DNA from: Hermodice carunculata
Lineage: Eukaryota; Annelida; Polychaeta; Eunicida; Amphinomidae
DNA: 64,000 nt
Assembly (NCBI GenBank): GCA_964020975.1
Contig: OZ026616.1
Location: 84,010,268-84,074,267, forward strand
Direction of reading: 5' to 3'
Positions within the stretch are counted from its first letter, which is position 1. The number at the start of each line of letters is the position of its first letter. Of this stretch, positions 35,065 through 46,065 are shown one piece after another. The translations under genes were made by a program, and so were the position numbers. Below the pieces are notes generated by a model. That model searched no databases, was not told the origin of the DNA, and saw only the letters and a program-made list of their open reading frames with translations.

Positions 35065-35833
35065 TTGTGTCAGATAAAGTCTCAGTGGCCACCATTCCTC
35101 TTACTGTCAGTTTTTTAATCCAAGTCAGCCAATCCAAGGCCACCAACAGATGTCACCACCAGTACTATGACCTATACATGTACAGATGCACCAAGCTGGT
35201 GACAAACACTGTGCTGACCCACACATTCTGTAAAAAATTTACATGGAAAGCTTCTCTATATGTAGGTCCAATATTTTGACCCAGGTAATATTGGCATTAT
35301 TATTTCATTATACAAATTACAGCTCATGAAAGGCAACAGATTTCTGTGAAATTCAAGGTGTATGATCTCAATTTTAACATGTCAGTGGGAAGAAATGATG
35401 GATAGTATCAGTAGTTTTATCTGAGCTCTGAAGTCATAGCAGATCATCATCAATGCAATGATCAAGGGCAACAACTAATACACTGTACATCCACGTACAC
35501 CAGTAAGCCAAGACCTATTAATGATTTTTTATCAACCTGGCCTTTTATCAGACATTTCCAATTAAAAATATCTTCAAGTAGACAGAAACAAATACTTAGA
35601 CATGAATATCAAAGAAAAAGAACTGTAACAAGCTTTACTGAAAAGCAAACATATAATTAGGCAACCTAAAATAAATCACCAGTGTAATGTTGATCTCACA
35701 GTTCCTATCTTTGATATGCCATTGAACCAAAGTGAAGTGTTTTTCATGTGCCAGGCTTCAAGCTGCAACAGTATTCAATCATTAGCTAGATAGGGTGAAA
35801 CTGTCTTTGTACTTTTACATACACTGTACATGT
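35065..35833. other. Unassigned sequence
   Basis: No gene or repeat is recognised. Confidence 0.3.
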
Positions 35834-36068
35834 ATGAGTGACTTCCTAACTTATGATAGAATCCCTCTCTTTGTATTTTTACACATGAGTGACTTCCTAA
35901 CTTATGATAGGATCCCTCTCTTTGTATTTTTACACATGAGTGACTTCATAACTTATGATAGGATCCCTCTCTTTGTATTTTTACACATGAGTGACTTCCA
36001 AACTTATGATCGGATCCCTCTCTTTGTATTTTTACACATGAGTGACTTCCTAACTTATGATAGGATCC
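35834..36068 (+). repeat. 51-bp minisatellite, ~4.6 copies
   Basis: Unit: ATGAGTGACTTCCTAACTTA, TGATAGGATCCCTCTCTTTG, TATTTTTACAC. Period exactly 51 bp (35834 to 35885 and so on), copies over 90% alike. The 17-codon period leaves an open frame repeating MSDFLTYDRIPLFVFLH, which I treat as an artefact. Confidence 0.95.
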
Positions 36069-37277
36069 CACCCATTCAACCAGAATATACCAACACCAGT
36101 AGAATGCAGAATGCCACAATTATGGCTCCCTTGTAAAAAAAAAAAAGTGTGGTGCTACTCTAAGCTATTTAGTTTTTTGTGCCACATTTCAAACCAGTTT
36201 ATTTGTTTTTTTTTTAACAGCTGGAATGTCAAAATATAATGGTCAAGATGACCTTAAGTGCCACTCTGCCAGTTTGTGATTCCAATTAAAAAAACACACA
36301 CACAAGCAAATCAGCATGAGCTAAAATGGAAGCCACTGGCAGTCCCATAAAGCATTCATGTTTGAGTCACTTACCCATTCAAAATTCCCAAAGTATATGG
36401 ATATCAAGTGTCATCTGTTTCAATGTTACAGTCTTGTTAAAACATTTTGAATGAGAACTGTAGATACAATGTAAGACCTATCAGGATTCTGCCCGGGGAT
36501 AAAAACTTTACTTGGTGCAGGTTGGACAACTGACATCCCACTCATGTCAAGGAAAGGTGTCGATTCAGTTCCATTGTAATCAGCTATAGAGGGTTGACGG
36601 CTCCCAAATGACTGTCAACAGGTGGCACTCTGCCACTATGTGGAGAACAGTTCACTGACAGGAAGCACAATGCTGACATTTTTTATATCTAAAATTTATC
36701 CAATTTTGTCATCAGCTATATAGAGAATGACACATCTCCAATGTTATCCGGGTAAATCAGCACCTTTACCTCGGCGGTCGTACAAAGAGACCCAGCAGAG
36801 CCAAAGGCCCAGGGCAACCTATCCAACATGGCCACAAGCCTAATAAGTGGACAAATGACTTGAGGCTTCTTGCTCATCACTGTAAATGGCTTCACGCTAT
36901 ATGAGATTTCTTCCTCATTGCCGCAGACAGGGTACCAGGTGGGATTATAAGGGCAGTGACAAGTTCTCAGGGTCTACAGGGAGGGGACATCTTGGCTCTG
37001 CCTGTCAATCATTCCTACAATATTCACACTCTACTGCCTCTTGGCCAATTATTTGCCCTTTGGATCCAGCGGTGTGGGAACTTAATCTCCAATTGGGAAG
37101 GTGCTTGAGGAGACAGTAAACTGCCAGGCTCTTTTATCAGAACAAAATTGGATCTAGAATCATCAGAGCCAAAGGTTAAGCAAAATACTGACATTTAGGG
37201 GGAGGTAGGGAAGCTGAAATATGTAGGTCTGGAAACAAGTGCATGTTTGTGTTCATTTGGATCCTGTTTGATAGCTA
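36069..37277. other. Low-repeat stretch, possible regulatory DNA
   Basis: No gene is seen. A decayed CCCTTT-subfamily MITE half may lie at about 36490-36570. From ~36720 to 37130 the sequence is more GC-balanced than its surroundings and free of repeats. It contains CTGTCAATCA at 37002-37011, the exact reverse complement of the TGATTGACAG consensus bound by Pbx-Meis/Prep TALE homeodomain pairs. Confidence 0.3.
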
Positions 37278-37469
37278 CAGTGCACCCTCTTTATAAACCT
37301 GACACTGAGGTCCACAGAACAGACTGTGTTCTAGCAAAACTGCCCTATAATGCTGGCACTTTTAACATAGAATAAATGGGAGAAATAAATGTACTTCAAT
37401 GGGACACATAGTAGCCAATGTCTTGAGAGACCAGCTTGTAATGGAAGCTGTTATAAAGAGCATCCACTG
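37278..37469. mobile_element. TA-flanked MITE with CAGTGCACCCTCTTTATAA ends
   Basis: The left end CAGTGCACCCTCTTTATAA and the reverse-complemented right end CAGTGGATGCTCTTTATAA are inverted. TA precedes and follows the element. It is 192 bp with no coding capacity. CAGTG ends and TA flanks fit a Tc1/mariner-type MITE, distinct in sequence from the family at 826-1761. Confidence 0.75.
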
Positions 37470-38272
37470 TACATAAACATTCTGTGTGTCAGTCATCAAG
37501 TTAATCAATAAACTGTATTTATGCTTAACATTTAGCCATTAAATAATAGTCAAGTTGATACGTGATTGTCACAAAAGTATACATAATAGCAAGGAACCTG
37601 AAGGGAAGGAGTCGCACTTTGTAAGAAGAAGTTTTTGTGGCTGTGAGTCAGACATGAAAGTAATTGCCTTAGTTTCTGTTGTACGCCAAGTTAATATGAA
37701 ATCATGCACATTATTTTAAATGTAAATTGTTCCATTTCTGATTGTATTGCACACACAAATGGAAATATCATTGCACTCGAAATAAAATTTGCCTCTTCTC
37801 TTTCTGAAATTGAAAGATCATTGTTTCATAAGGCGAAATTTCGTTTTTCACAAAGTTATTTTCTGACAAATCAAAATGCAAAGCTCCTTTCTCCAAAGTC
37901 CACACCAATGTATCATGGTGATCAAGAATCTGCACATATGCAGCTCTAAGAAAAAGTTGGTCACATTGAGGCTGACTTTGACAATATCTAAACATGGATC
38001 ATTTGCAGATTTACTTTACTTTCAATGAGAATAGCCCCTTCCAATGTGTCACCTCAGAGGTCTGTTGCTTTCTGAAATCATATCTGGGACAGTGTTGTTG
38101 TCAGAGCATGTGCATGCCAGGGGGCTTTTATTGTCAAATTGTGTGTCTGTGAAGTTATTTCAGCTATAAATGTCCTTTAATTTGTTTATAAACAAACTGT
38201 GTGAAAATAAGCCCCTGTAGGCACAGACATGAGTACTTACTCCTTCTCCAGTATAGGGTAAGACATACCTAA
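37470..38272. other. Unassigned sequence
   Basis: An 81-residue plus-strand frame (37704-37949) has no recognised domain and lacks good splice borders. No repeats are seen. Confidence 0.3.
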
Positions 38273-38513
38273 TTAACCCTTTCTCCCTTAAATTAAAACT
38301 GAGTCAACAGCTTTCCTTGGCATGGGTTGGGCACTAAGTGCCCAACCCATGCTAAGGAAAGCTGTTGACCTGGGGCACGTGATCCTCATAGGGCTCATCT
38401 CCAATTCTCAGTCAAATTTGTTTTTCATCACTGTTGAAATTAGTTGAAAACGCTGAAGCAGACGACATTTGGCAACCAGCCAGTTTTGGCCGGTTTAAGG
38501 GGGAAAGGGTTAA
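38273..38513 (+). mobile_element. TTAA-MITE, CCCTTT subfamily, best copy
   Basis: TTAA at both edges, ends TTAACCCTTTCTCCCTTAAA and GTTTAAGGGGGAAAGGGTTAA. A near-perfect hairpin at 38304-38370: GTCAACAGCTTTCCTTGGC / ATGGGTTGGGCACT pairs with AGTGCCCAACCCAT / GCTAAGGAAAGCTGTTGAC with essentially no loop. 241 bp. TTAA targets and CCCTTT termini are characteristic of piggyBac-type elements; the internal palindrome is not part of that definition. Confidence 0.85.
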
Positions 38514-38714
38514 TATACAGTAGTACGTGTGAAAGTACATGGCTGTGACAAGGACTGAAGCACAGATAGGCTTATGTGCCCATTAAGAAATCATACAATA
38601 TACAATTCAATTAACAATAAATTGAAAAAAAAAAAGATGCAATTTGTGTGTAAAGAGCTACACTGTTACTTTGCTGTATAAATACAATATAAACAACGTT
38701 ATTTCAAAAATATA

Positions 38715-40600
38715 TTAGTGCACTACATACTTATAAATAAGTACAATATATGTTATTGAGACTGCATATGTTGGAAGCATTGTCTGAGCAACCCTTTGAA
38801 TTGTCTTAGGTTGTTTGTCACAGAACATTTCTTTGGGAAACATGTTCCACATTTTGCCATCCTGAAAACAATGGAAAATTGTCCCACATTTGAATTGTAC
38901 CATAGTTGTGAAAACCAGTCATCAAACACTGTTGGAAGCATCTCCATTTTCATTTGGATCTAAAAATACCCATCAAATAGTCATGCAAGTTCTAAAAATT
39001 GCACAATATTGAGGTCGTTGAACAATGGAGCACCACGTGAGCTCAGCACTGAAAAGGTTATGATTCTTACAATTTTGATTTGTAAAATTACTTGCCAGTG
39101 GAGGTTTGTTATACAGTTTGAAGCCCCAGGTATACTGAAGTATATATTAAAAGATACAAAAATGTGTAATGCAAATTTGTCAAGATATGCTTTGGAAAAA
39201 ATAGTTGAACCTTAATAAAAAGGCCTATAATTTTTGACGATTTCATTGCTGTTTTAATGATCAATGATTTTTCCACTTTAGTTTTTCATCCATTCAAACC
39301 CAAAAAAATTTGGCATTCAGTAGTCTTCAGTCCTTCTATGTTATGGCCATCAATTGTGACTTTAGAAACTCATTGTATATTTTCTTGTTTTTCCAATGAA
39401 ATCAAATGCAATTAGTTTTCTTGTAATGTAATGATAATTTGTTAACCTTAAGGGCATGGTACACTTTTGCAGCACTTTACACAGAAAATATGAATGCTCC
39501 AAACATGTTCTTATATACACTACACTTCTTATTGGTGATCATACATGTATAAACCAAAAGTATACATTTGTTTTAATCATTCAAATTAATGAGAACTCTG
39601 TAAGTATCAAGAAATTGAAGGTTACTTGCTTTTTGAAAAAGCCTTGAATTTTACCTGTTTTTGCAGAAAAATTTTAAAAAGTAGTGCAACCACCAAAAAT
39701 GGGAAACATTTTTTTCTTATGGGAAATGAAATAGTATACTTCGAGCACCAGAACTGTATTTCAAATTTTGGATGAGGGTTTTAGCTCAAAATTTACAAGA
39801 TGTTTAAATTAAAGTTTTGGTGTTTTTTTTTTTGTTTTTAAATTTAAATAGAAATAAAATTAGAAATAAATTTGAAAAACTGTTTTGGATAGCATTATGT
39901 GTTCTTTCATATGACAATATAAACTAAATCTCATTTTCATTTTTTAGAATGCTATTTTAAATTTTATGCAAACTTTAAGAATTTTCATGATAATTTAATT
40001 AAGTCAATAGTGATACTAAAATTTCAAAGTCAGTACCAGAATCAAACTTGACGTTATGTTTTCTTTCAGAAAAGATATACTTTTCAGAGTATAAGATGCA
40101 AACCATAGACAGAAATTTACACAAGTCATAAAGAATACCATGCCTTTAAACCATGTTTTATTATATACAGGAAAGAAAAAATAATAAAAATCCAAGAATT
40201 GAGCCCTGAAGCACACTGCATTTCATTCCTCTCTTATCTGCCATGGTGTCTTTAAACAAAACAAATTCCTGTCTGTGCTTTAAATCACTTCTAAACCAAT
40301 TAAGAAGTATACCACATATTCCATAAAATTCTAGCTATTTTAGTAATATTTCACAACTAACAGTATCAAAGCCTTGAAACATGTCTACATATACAAAAGC
40401 AAGGATTACCCTTGTCAAGGGAATTACAAAGCTGATCAAAGAATTGTGCTAGAGCCATTTCTGTCAAATGTTGCTTTCTAAATCCAAATTGTAACTCGTT
40501 AAGGACTTTGTGTTTGTTCAAGAAGGCATTGACTCCATTGTACATTATTTTCTCCAATATCTTTGCAAACACATCAATAAAAATGTCATGTCATGTCATA
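38715..40600 (-). pseudogene. LINE ORF2, decayed copy A (RT to C-terminus)
   Basis: Minus strand, 5' to 3': AKILEKIMYNGVNAFL and QFGFRKQHLTEMALAQF (40370-40570), GFDTVSCEILL, NWFRSDLKHRQEFV, LQGSILG (reverse transcriptase blocks, ~40200-40390). Downstream come WMDEKLKWKNH-like and PKHILTNLHY-like pieces (39200-39300) and the tail QFKGLLRQCF (~38790). The order matches a CR1/Jockey-group ORF2. It has many stops and frame changes, the catalytic FADD block is not found, and the AT-rich middle seems eroded. The 5' end abuts a MITE at 40603. Confidence 0.7.
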
Positions 40601-40923
40601 TTCAGAGACTCCAACCCACAGCTTCATGCAAACTGGATATTCTCCCTGTTGGAGTACTATTGAAACTGGAGATGTGACGGAGCACGGCCAATGTGCTGGG
40701 GGATGGGTCTGGCAGGGCAGCGCCCCCTCCTGGGATGACAAAATTTTGAGGGGAAAAAAAGGGAGTTAAAATGGTGTATTTTGATGATTTTTTTACCTCA
40801 TCCATTTTTTATTTGAGTGGGAGAAAACATATTCTAAGCAGGAGAATGGGAGAATTTGGAAAAAGGGCAAAAAAAATGGGAGATCTCCCGCTGAAAACGG
40901 GAGGGTTGGAGTCTCTGCATATT
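40597..40923. mobile_element. MITE with CAGAGACTCCAACCC ends (hAT-like)
   Basis: CAGAGACTCCAACCC at 40603 is inverted exactly by GGGTTGGAGTCTCTG ending at 40917. CATATT at 40597-40602 and again at 40918-40923 is a 6-bp direct repeat flanking it. Length 315 bp, no transposase. The CAGAG start suggests hAT, but hAT normally duplicates 8 bp and I see six, so the assignment is tentative. Confidence 0.7.
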
Positions 40924-41878
40924 ACATTTGACACCAGTTTGCAAACTGAGGTGGAAAAATCTACAAAGGAAACAAGTGGGCAAGTTTAGATTGACACCTC
41001 TAAACCTAAAGGATAACCTAGAGATACTAGAACCACCAGATGGCACCCTTAACAAGAAGTATTTTTCTGCACACCACAGTAATTCTGTCAATAATTATCC
41101 ATGCTGCTCCTGAAACTGCCTTTACTTTCATAAGGATTGCATACTTGGATAGTTAGTCAAATGCCAGTGTTCTTTCATTTGTTACCAATTATATAAAAAC
41201 CTGCCAGTAGTTTCAGACCTGTATCAACTTTCTGGCCAACCTTCTTCATTAAGCTCCATCTTTAACACAGCTGGTGATCTTGGCTCCTCTGGCCAGTACA
41301 GCTACTTAATTCATAGCCTGGAGTCAACTTCAGTGTCTGATACAATATTCCTATTATGGGGCCCACCACTGCCCACAACTGGTAAATTCAGGGCATTGTA
41401 TTTACACTTTTTGTAGGTAATACTCCCATTATACATGTATTATGTACATTACATTCATTCAACAAATAAATGCTTTCAGTTTTTTTGTTTTGTTTCCTTT
41501 TTGTTTTTGTTTTTGATTTTCATGTGTCATAAAATTTATTTTGGGTCGGGCCTTTTCAGTAGGGTCAGTCGGGTTATCAGAACCACACAAATTTTTTTTA
41601 GGCCTTACATAACTTGGACATTTGTTGACACATGTTTAAAGTGGATGTTCTTTCCCCTTTTACACATTACCTCCTTTGCCATTAGTTTCATTTGTTATAC
41701 CTGGGCACAGCAGAAGGCACTTGTATAATGCATTGGTCATTCAGATTCTGGTCATGATATACCTTTTACGTTTAATCGTTTATCAATGTCTCATAGGGTC
41801 CCCCAGGGAATAGTTATATAAAATACACAATTCTTCTGCATTTTAAATGGACATTACTAGCATGACCAGCCAAACCAT
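40924..41878. other. Unassigned sequence
   Basis: No gene, array or inverted-repeat element is recognised. A T/G-rich run lies near 41480-41520. Confidence 0.3.
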
Positions 41879-42130
41879 TTAACTCTTTCGTGCCAAATTT
41901 TTGATTGAGTCAACAGCTTTTCTCAGTGTGCATTGGGCACGTTGCACCCAATGTGTGCCGATAAAAGCTGTTGACCTGGGATATTCTCTCTGGAACTATA
42001 GGCATGCTGGTACTTGAATGAAAAGTCTTTTTAAGAGGAATACAAATCTGGGATCCTAATGACAATTCAGGCTAGTCTGATTTAAGTAGGTAGACTTTAG
42101 AGTTGTAAGAGATAGTCTCCACTGAAGGAA
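41879..42130 (-). mobile_element. TTAA-MITE, CTCTTTCAG subfamily, copy 3
   Basis: The left edge is TTAACTCTTTCGTGCCAAAT. The hairpin GTCAACAGCTTTTCTCAG / CCGATAAAAGCTGTTGAC is at 41910-41975. The flank CTGGAACTATAGGCATGCTGG / TACTTGAATGAAAAG is shared with 18388-18634. The right terminus is eroded. Confidence 0.7.
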
Positions 42131-42195
42131 TACAGTGTACCTACATAAACAAGCCATAGCAGACCTCTAAAATCTGCATGCTTTTACTCCCCACT

Positions 42196-42605
42196 TTAAC
42201 CCTTTCCCGTGAAGTTGTTTCTGCCCTTTAAACTGACTCAACAATTTCCCTTGCATACTAGGGTCAAGCCATTGATCGAGGACATCCTGTCATGATGATT
42301 AGGTCTTATCTACATATTTCTTTCTTTAATTGTGTTAATTAATTAGACAACATAAATTTCCAGTAAAAGATTGAAGTATGCAGATGTATAGGCACTTTTG
42401 GTTATTGTACATATGAATGGGGTATTAACCCTGCCCTCCTTGAATTAAGAATATACCAACAGCTTCCCTTGGCATGGGTCTGGTACATAAACCACGGCAA
42501 TTCTCTTTCAAATAGGTTGTCATTACTGTCAGAATTTGTAAAAGCCATTGAAGCAGATGATATTTGTCCACCAACTGGTTTGGCTGATTTAATACAGTAA
42601 GGATC
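42196..42605 (+). mobile_element. Two decayed CCCTTT-subfamily TTAA-MITE pieces
   Basis: The first starts TTAACCCTTTCCCGTGAAG at 42196 and loses similarity by ~42270. The second starts ATTAACCCTGCCCTCCTTG at 42425, has CCAACAGCTTCCCTTGGCAT, and keeps the distal ATTGAAGCAGATGATATTTG. Both lack the right hairpin arm. Confidence 0.5.
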
Positions 42606-43194
42606 AAAGCCTTACACTCACTGATCCATATCTATCTATCCTCGCTTTCATAATACAAATCTTAATCCCCTGCCCCAAAAAGAACGATTTTCAGCATTCA
42701 AAATACCTTTTAAGAATCCCATGGTATTCTAGCCTGAGAAACTAATTCCAGGGCTCCAAAGTATTATGTTACCTATATTTATCATGTTTGTATTGCACAG
42801 CCCTGTAATTAGTAAAATACAAATGAATGTTGCTTGGGACTTGGGATGAATCTCACAGGTCAACACTTAGCAGGCCATAAAATCCATACTTTATTCCAAA
42901 GTAATGAATTGAATAATTGATAGACTTGATACTCAGTCAAATGTAAACAGAATTTAGGATTACATTTGTTTGTACAACAGTATGTAATTTTCATCATTTA
43001 ATCGGTGCATTTATTGGGCTATTGTGAGCAATGATAATAAATCCTAACCATAATTTTCTGCACAATAAAACAGCATGCTTATTTCAACAGTGAAGGATCA
43101 AATGGTGAAACTGGAGAAATTTTACAACAAAATGAATGATGGGCATTTATATACATGCCAAATACAAGAGTGATTCTTTATATGCACATTTTAA
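42606..43194. other. Unassigned AT-rich sequence
   Basis: No feature is recognised. Confidence 0.3.
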
Positions 43195-43984
43195 TACTCT
43201 GTGGCATGCTGCTTGTTAACTGTGGTCTGTAAACAGGAAGCAACTAAGCAAAAAACTTGCCCACTGTTTCATCTCACACTTGGCATACCTACAGCCCCTG
43301 CCTGTGTTGCCATAGCCAGAGTCATAGGAGCCCTTACAAGGCCTACCTTCTCCCGTCCCCTCCCTTCAGTGGCCCACTCTAGCTTCTGTTTCCCTAAAAC
43401 CCAGCAAACTACATCTCCTTTCCCAGCACTCCCAACTGGAGGCCCTTCAGTAGGTCTACCCCTATTCTACTTCCTGGCATTTCTCCCTTCAGTCCCATCA
43501 TCCAAGCTAATCTATCACTTTCTGCCATATTTCAAACTTGTTCTATATGTAGTTTGCTACAAACCTCATCTTTTTCAGTCCAACCCTCAAACACTATATC
43601 CCCGAAGTCATGGTATTCTGAACATCTCAAAAGCAAATGATCCACAGTTTCGTCTACGCCTTCCCAACATATTTGGCACTTCCCATCACTCCCCTCTGTC
43701 CACTTTTACTTCCATTTCTCAAGATTAATTACCCCTCCTCTCCCTGTGAATAGTAATCTTGAGCCCTTACTTCAATCCCAACACCTTCCCTTCACTAGCT
43801 TCTCTAATGCTTGGTGAGCTTTCAATGTGGTCTTCTCTTCAACCCCTCTTTTCCACTCCTCCTGGTGCTTTCCTGCCACTTCAAGACACACCTTCCTGCA
43901 CCACCTACATGTATCTTCTCCTTTCTCCTACAAGTAGCCCCAATAGCTCAGCTTTGCTTTTGCTAATCTATCATGGACACAGAA

Positions 43985-44065
43985 AGAAAGATAGATACAT
44001 GTAGATAGATAGACAGACAGACAGACAGATAGATAGATAGATAGACAAATAGATAGACAGAAGAA

Positions 44066-44101
<36 letters not shown>

Positions 44102-44135
44102 TAGACAGATAGATAGACAAATAGATAGACAGAAG

Positions 44136-44177
<42 letters not shown>

Positions 44178-44187
44178 TAGATAGATC
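43985..44187. repeat. (GATA)n(GACA)n compound microsatellite
   Basis: Alternating blocks of GATA and GACA units, about 200 bp, inside the LINE copy. Each block repeats a larger pattern (GACA run, GATA run, CAAATAGATAGACAGAA), suggesting duplication of composite blocks. Confidence 0.95.
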
Positions 44188-44239
44188 TTTTTATAGAGGG
44201 TACAAACTTGGTGTGCTGACACTTATCTTTCCCAGGGCC

Positions 44240-44560
44240 CTCTTACATGTGCCACGTGCACGCAATAAACCATTTACGCATGTGTGTGCCATGTGTGTGC
44301 AATACCTGTTGTGAGTGCATTTCTTATGGCGGCCGCTAAAAGCAGGGGACTGGCAACCCTTGTCATCACTGCTGACATAATGAGGCACAGGTATCCACAA
44401 ACATGTCCCACTAAGCCTTTGAGCAGTTAAGTGGTCACTGCAGGTCAAGAGCCAAAGACATAAAGTCCCTTGGATGGGCCAGGATGCAAACCCCATACCC
44501 CTCCCACAGAAAGGGAGGACTTTAACCATTTGTCCACAGTGACTCTCTGCATTCAACCAG
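44240..44560 (-). repeat. Possible tRNA-derived SINE inserted in LINE copy D
   Basis: Minus strand: an A-box-like TGGTTAAAGTC (44518-44528) and a B-box-like GGTTTGCATCC (44482-44492), about 36 nt apart and slightly short for a tRNA, lie in a segment that interrupts the LINE. The rest is unrecognised. Boundaries are approximate and no target duplication was found. Confidence 0.35.
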
Positions 44561-45300
44561 GCAAGGTCCTCAGATACTGTTTCTGCTGCCACACATGGTG
44601 GGGACCCTCGTATCCATTTGTCCATATCTCTCTGTGCCCTCTCCAACCATTCCCGATCTTTCTCACTCATTGATATTCCATGTACATATAACCCATATAC
44701 ATGCCTGGGACTGCTACCCTCTCCCAAAGCACCCTCCCTGTGAATGCTCTATTGAAATTACATGTATTTACTGCTGTTAGTTTAATCATACCTTTTGTTC
44801 TATTGACCTTTTGCCTGCTTTTATCAACACTGTATTAAAAGATCCCTTGAGCTGCAGCGTTTATGCTAAAACGCAAGTCCTCATATTCATACATGTACAC
44901 GTACGCCTCTCCTTATGACCTTCTCATGGCCTTCTGGAACCTCAAACTTTCCAACCATCCATTTCTCGCCCTGTCTGTTCTTTTATCCTAGGATCATGAT
45001 CTTTACTCTTTTTTCTTACTGTACTCCAGTCTCCATTTCTCCCAATAGTTCCCTGCTATTCTGAGTAGATGTTGTAATTTCTCTTCCCTGTAAATACTCA
45101 TAAGAACAATGTCATCTGAAAAAGAAATGGTGTCCTCTCATCTCCCAGCTTAACACCTCTTCCACTCTCCAGCAACTGTTCATCCAACTTATATAGATAC
45201 AAAGTGAACAAAATAGGAGATAAAACATAGCCTTGCTTTAACCCAATACACAGCTCCACTCCTTTCACTTTGATCTCCCACAGACTCACCGTTTATTTTA

Positions 45301-45566
45301 CACACACATATGAAGCTTTGACACTTTCCAAAACCTGCCCCCAAAGCCTACCTCTTCCATTCTTGCCCACAATGCATCTCTACACACACTATCACATGCC
45401 TTTCAAATATACAATAATGCCATATACATGTACACCTTTCTTCTGCTCTTCCTTGCCATTTCTATTATTTGACATAAGGTAAAAACACGGATCAACAACT
45501 CTTCCGCATGGCCAGAAACCATTCTGGATCATGAATTATACAATGCACAAGGGCAAAGCATATATT
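45301..45566. other. Probable continuation of LINE copy D, not readable
   Basis: Pyrimidine-biased in the same way as the LINE plus strand, but I find no further reverse transcriptase block. Confidence 0.3.
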
Positions 45567-45589
45567 TGTGTGTGTGTGTGTGTATATAC

Positions 45590-45631
<42 letters not shown>

Positions 45632-45656
45632 AAACACACACACATAAACACACACA
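45567..45656. repeat. (GT)n(TA)n(CA)n compound microsatellite
   Basis: A GT run, a short TATATA centre and a CA run form a near-palindromic simple repeat of ~90 bp. Confidence 0.9.
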
Positions 45657-46007
45657 TTATATATGTACAAGACAAACAGGTACTTTACAAACAATGGTAT
45701 TTTAATGGTATTGGAACTATTACAGATATACATGTACATGTATTAAACATTTTTTTGACTATCTAATATTTTTAGAAAGTTTCCAAATGTAAGATAAACA
45801 ATTTTGAAATACCATTAGTTTAATGCATACAATTCCACAAGAATAACAAGATAACTTGTAAACTGAGATACAGTCAATCAAAATATTTTCTATGATTATT
45901 TGGTTGATAAATGTCGGGCATATACGAAACCACTGAAATTTGTTTATCATAATTTAAAAGAAGATAATATAACAGATTAGAGTCTAACCTTAAAGTAAAT
46001 GGACAGA

Positions 46008-46009
<2 letters not shown>

Positions 46010-46061
<52 letters not shown>
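46010..46061. repeat. (TA)n microsatellite
   Basis: About 26 TA units. Confidence 0.95.

Positions 46062-46065
<4 letters not shown>

Larger units (their letters stand above)
43195..45300 (-). pseudogene. LINE ORF2, copy D, interrupted
   Basis: Minus strand: CIGLKQGYVLSPILFTLYL and LDEQLLESGRGVKLGDE (45130-45250) are reverse transcriptase block B (G-L-K-Q-G-x-x-LSP-x-LF), followed by a decayed catalytic DD region (SDDIVLMSIY, ~45090-45120). The 3' part, 43195-43900, is an inverted match to 25425-26160, including the CX2C-HX4C knuckle and tail. Between them lie a GATA/GACA tract and a tRNA-related insert. The 175-codon plus-strand frame at 43201-43728 is antisense to it and not a gene. Confidence 0.75.

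Noticed and set aside
35795-36136. 113-codon frame repeating MSDFLTYDRIPLFVFLH
   Set aside because: A 51-bp minisatellite with a stop-free period; no upstream or downstream gene structure.
43201-43728. 175-codon plus-strand frame
   Set aside because: Antisense to the 3' end of LINE copy D; the corresponding antisense frame of copy C is not conserved as protein.
44191-44727. 178-codon minus-strand frame
   Set aside because: Runs through a tRNA-like insert and microsatellite edge between LINE parts; mixed origin and no domain.
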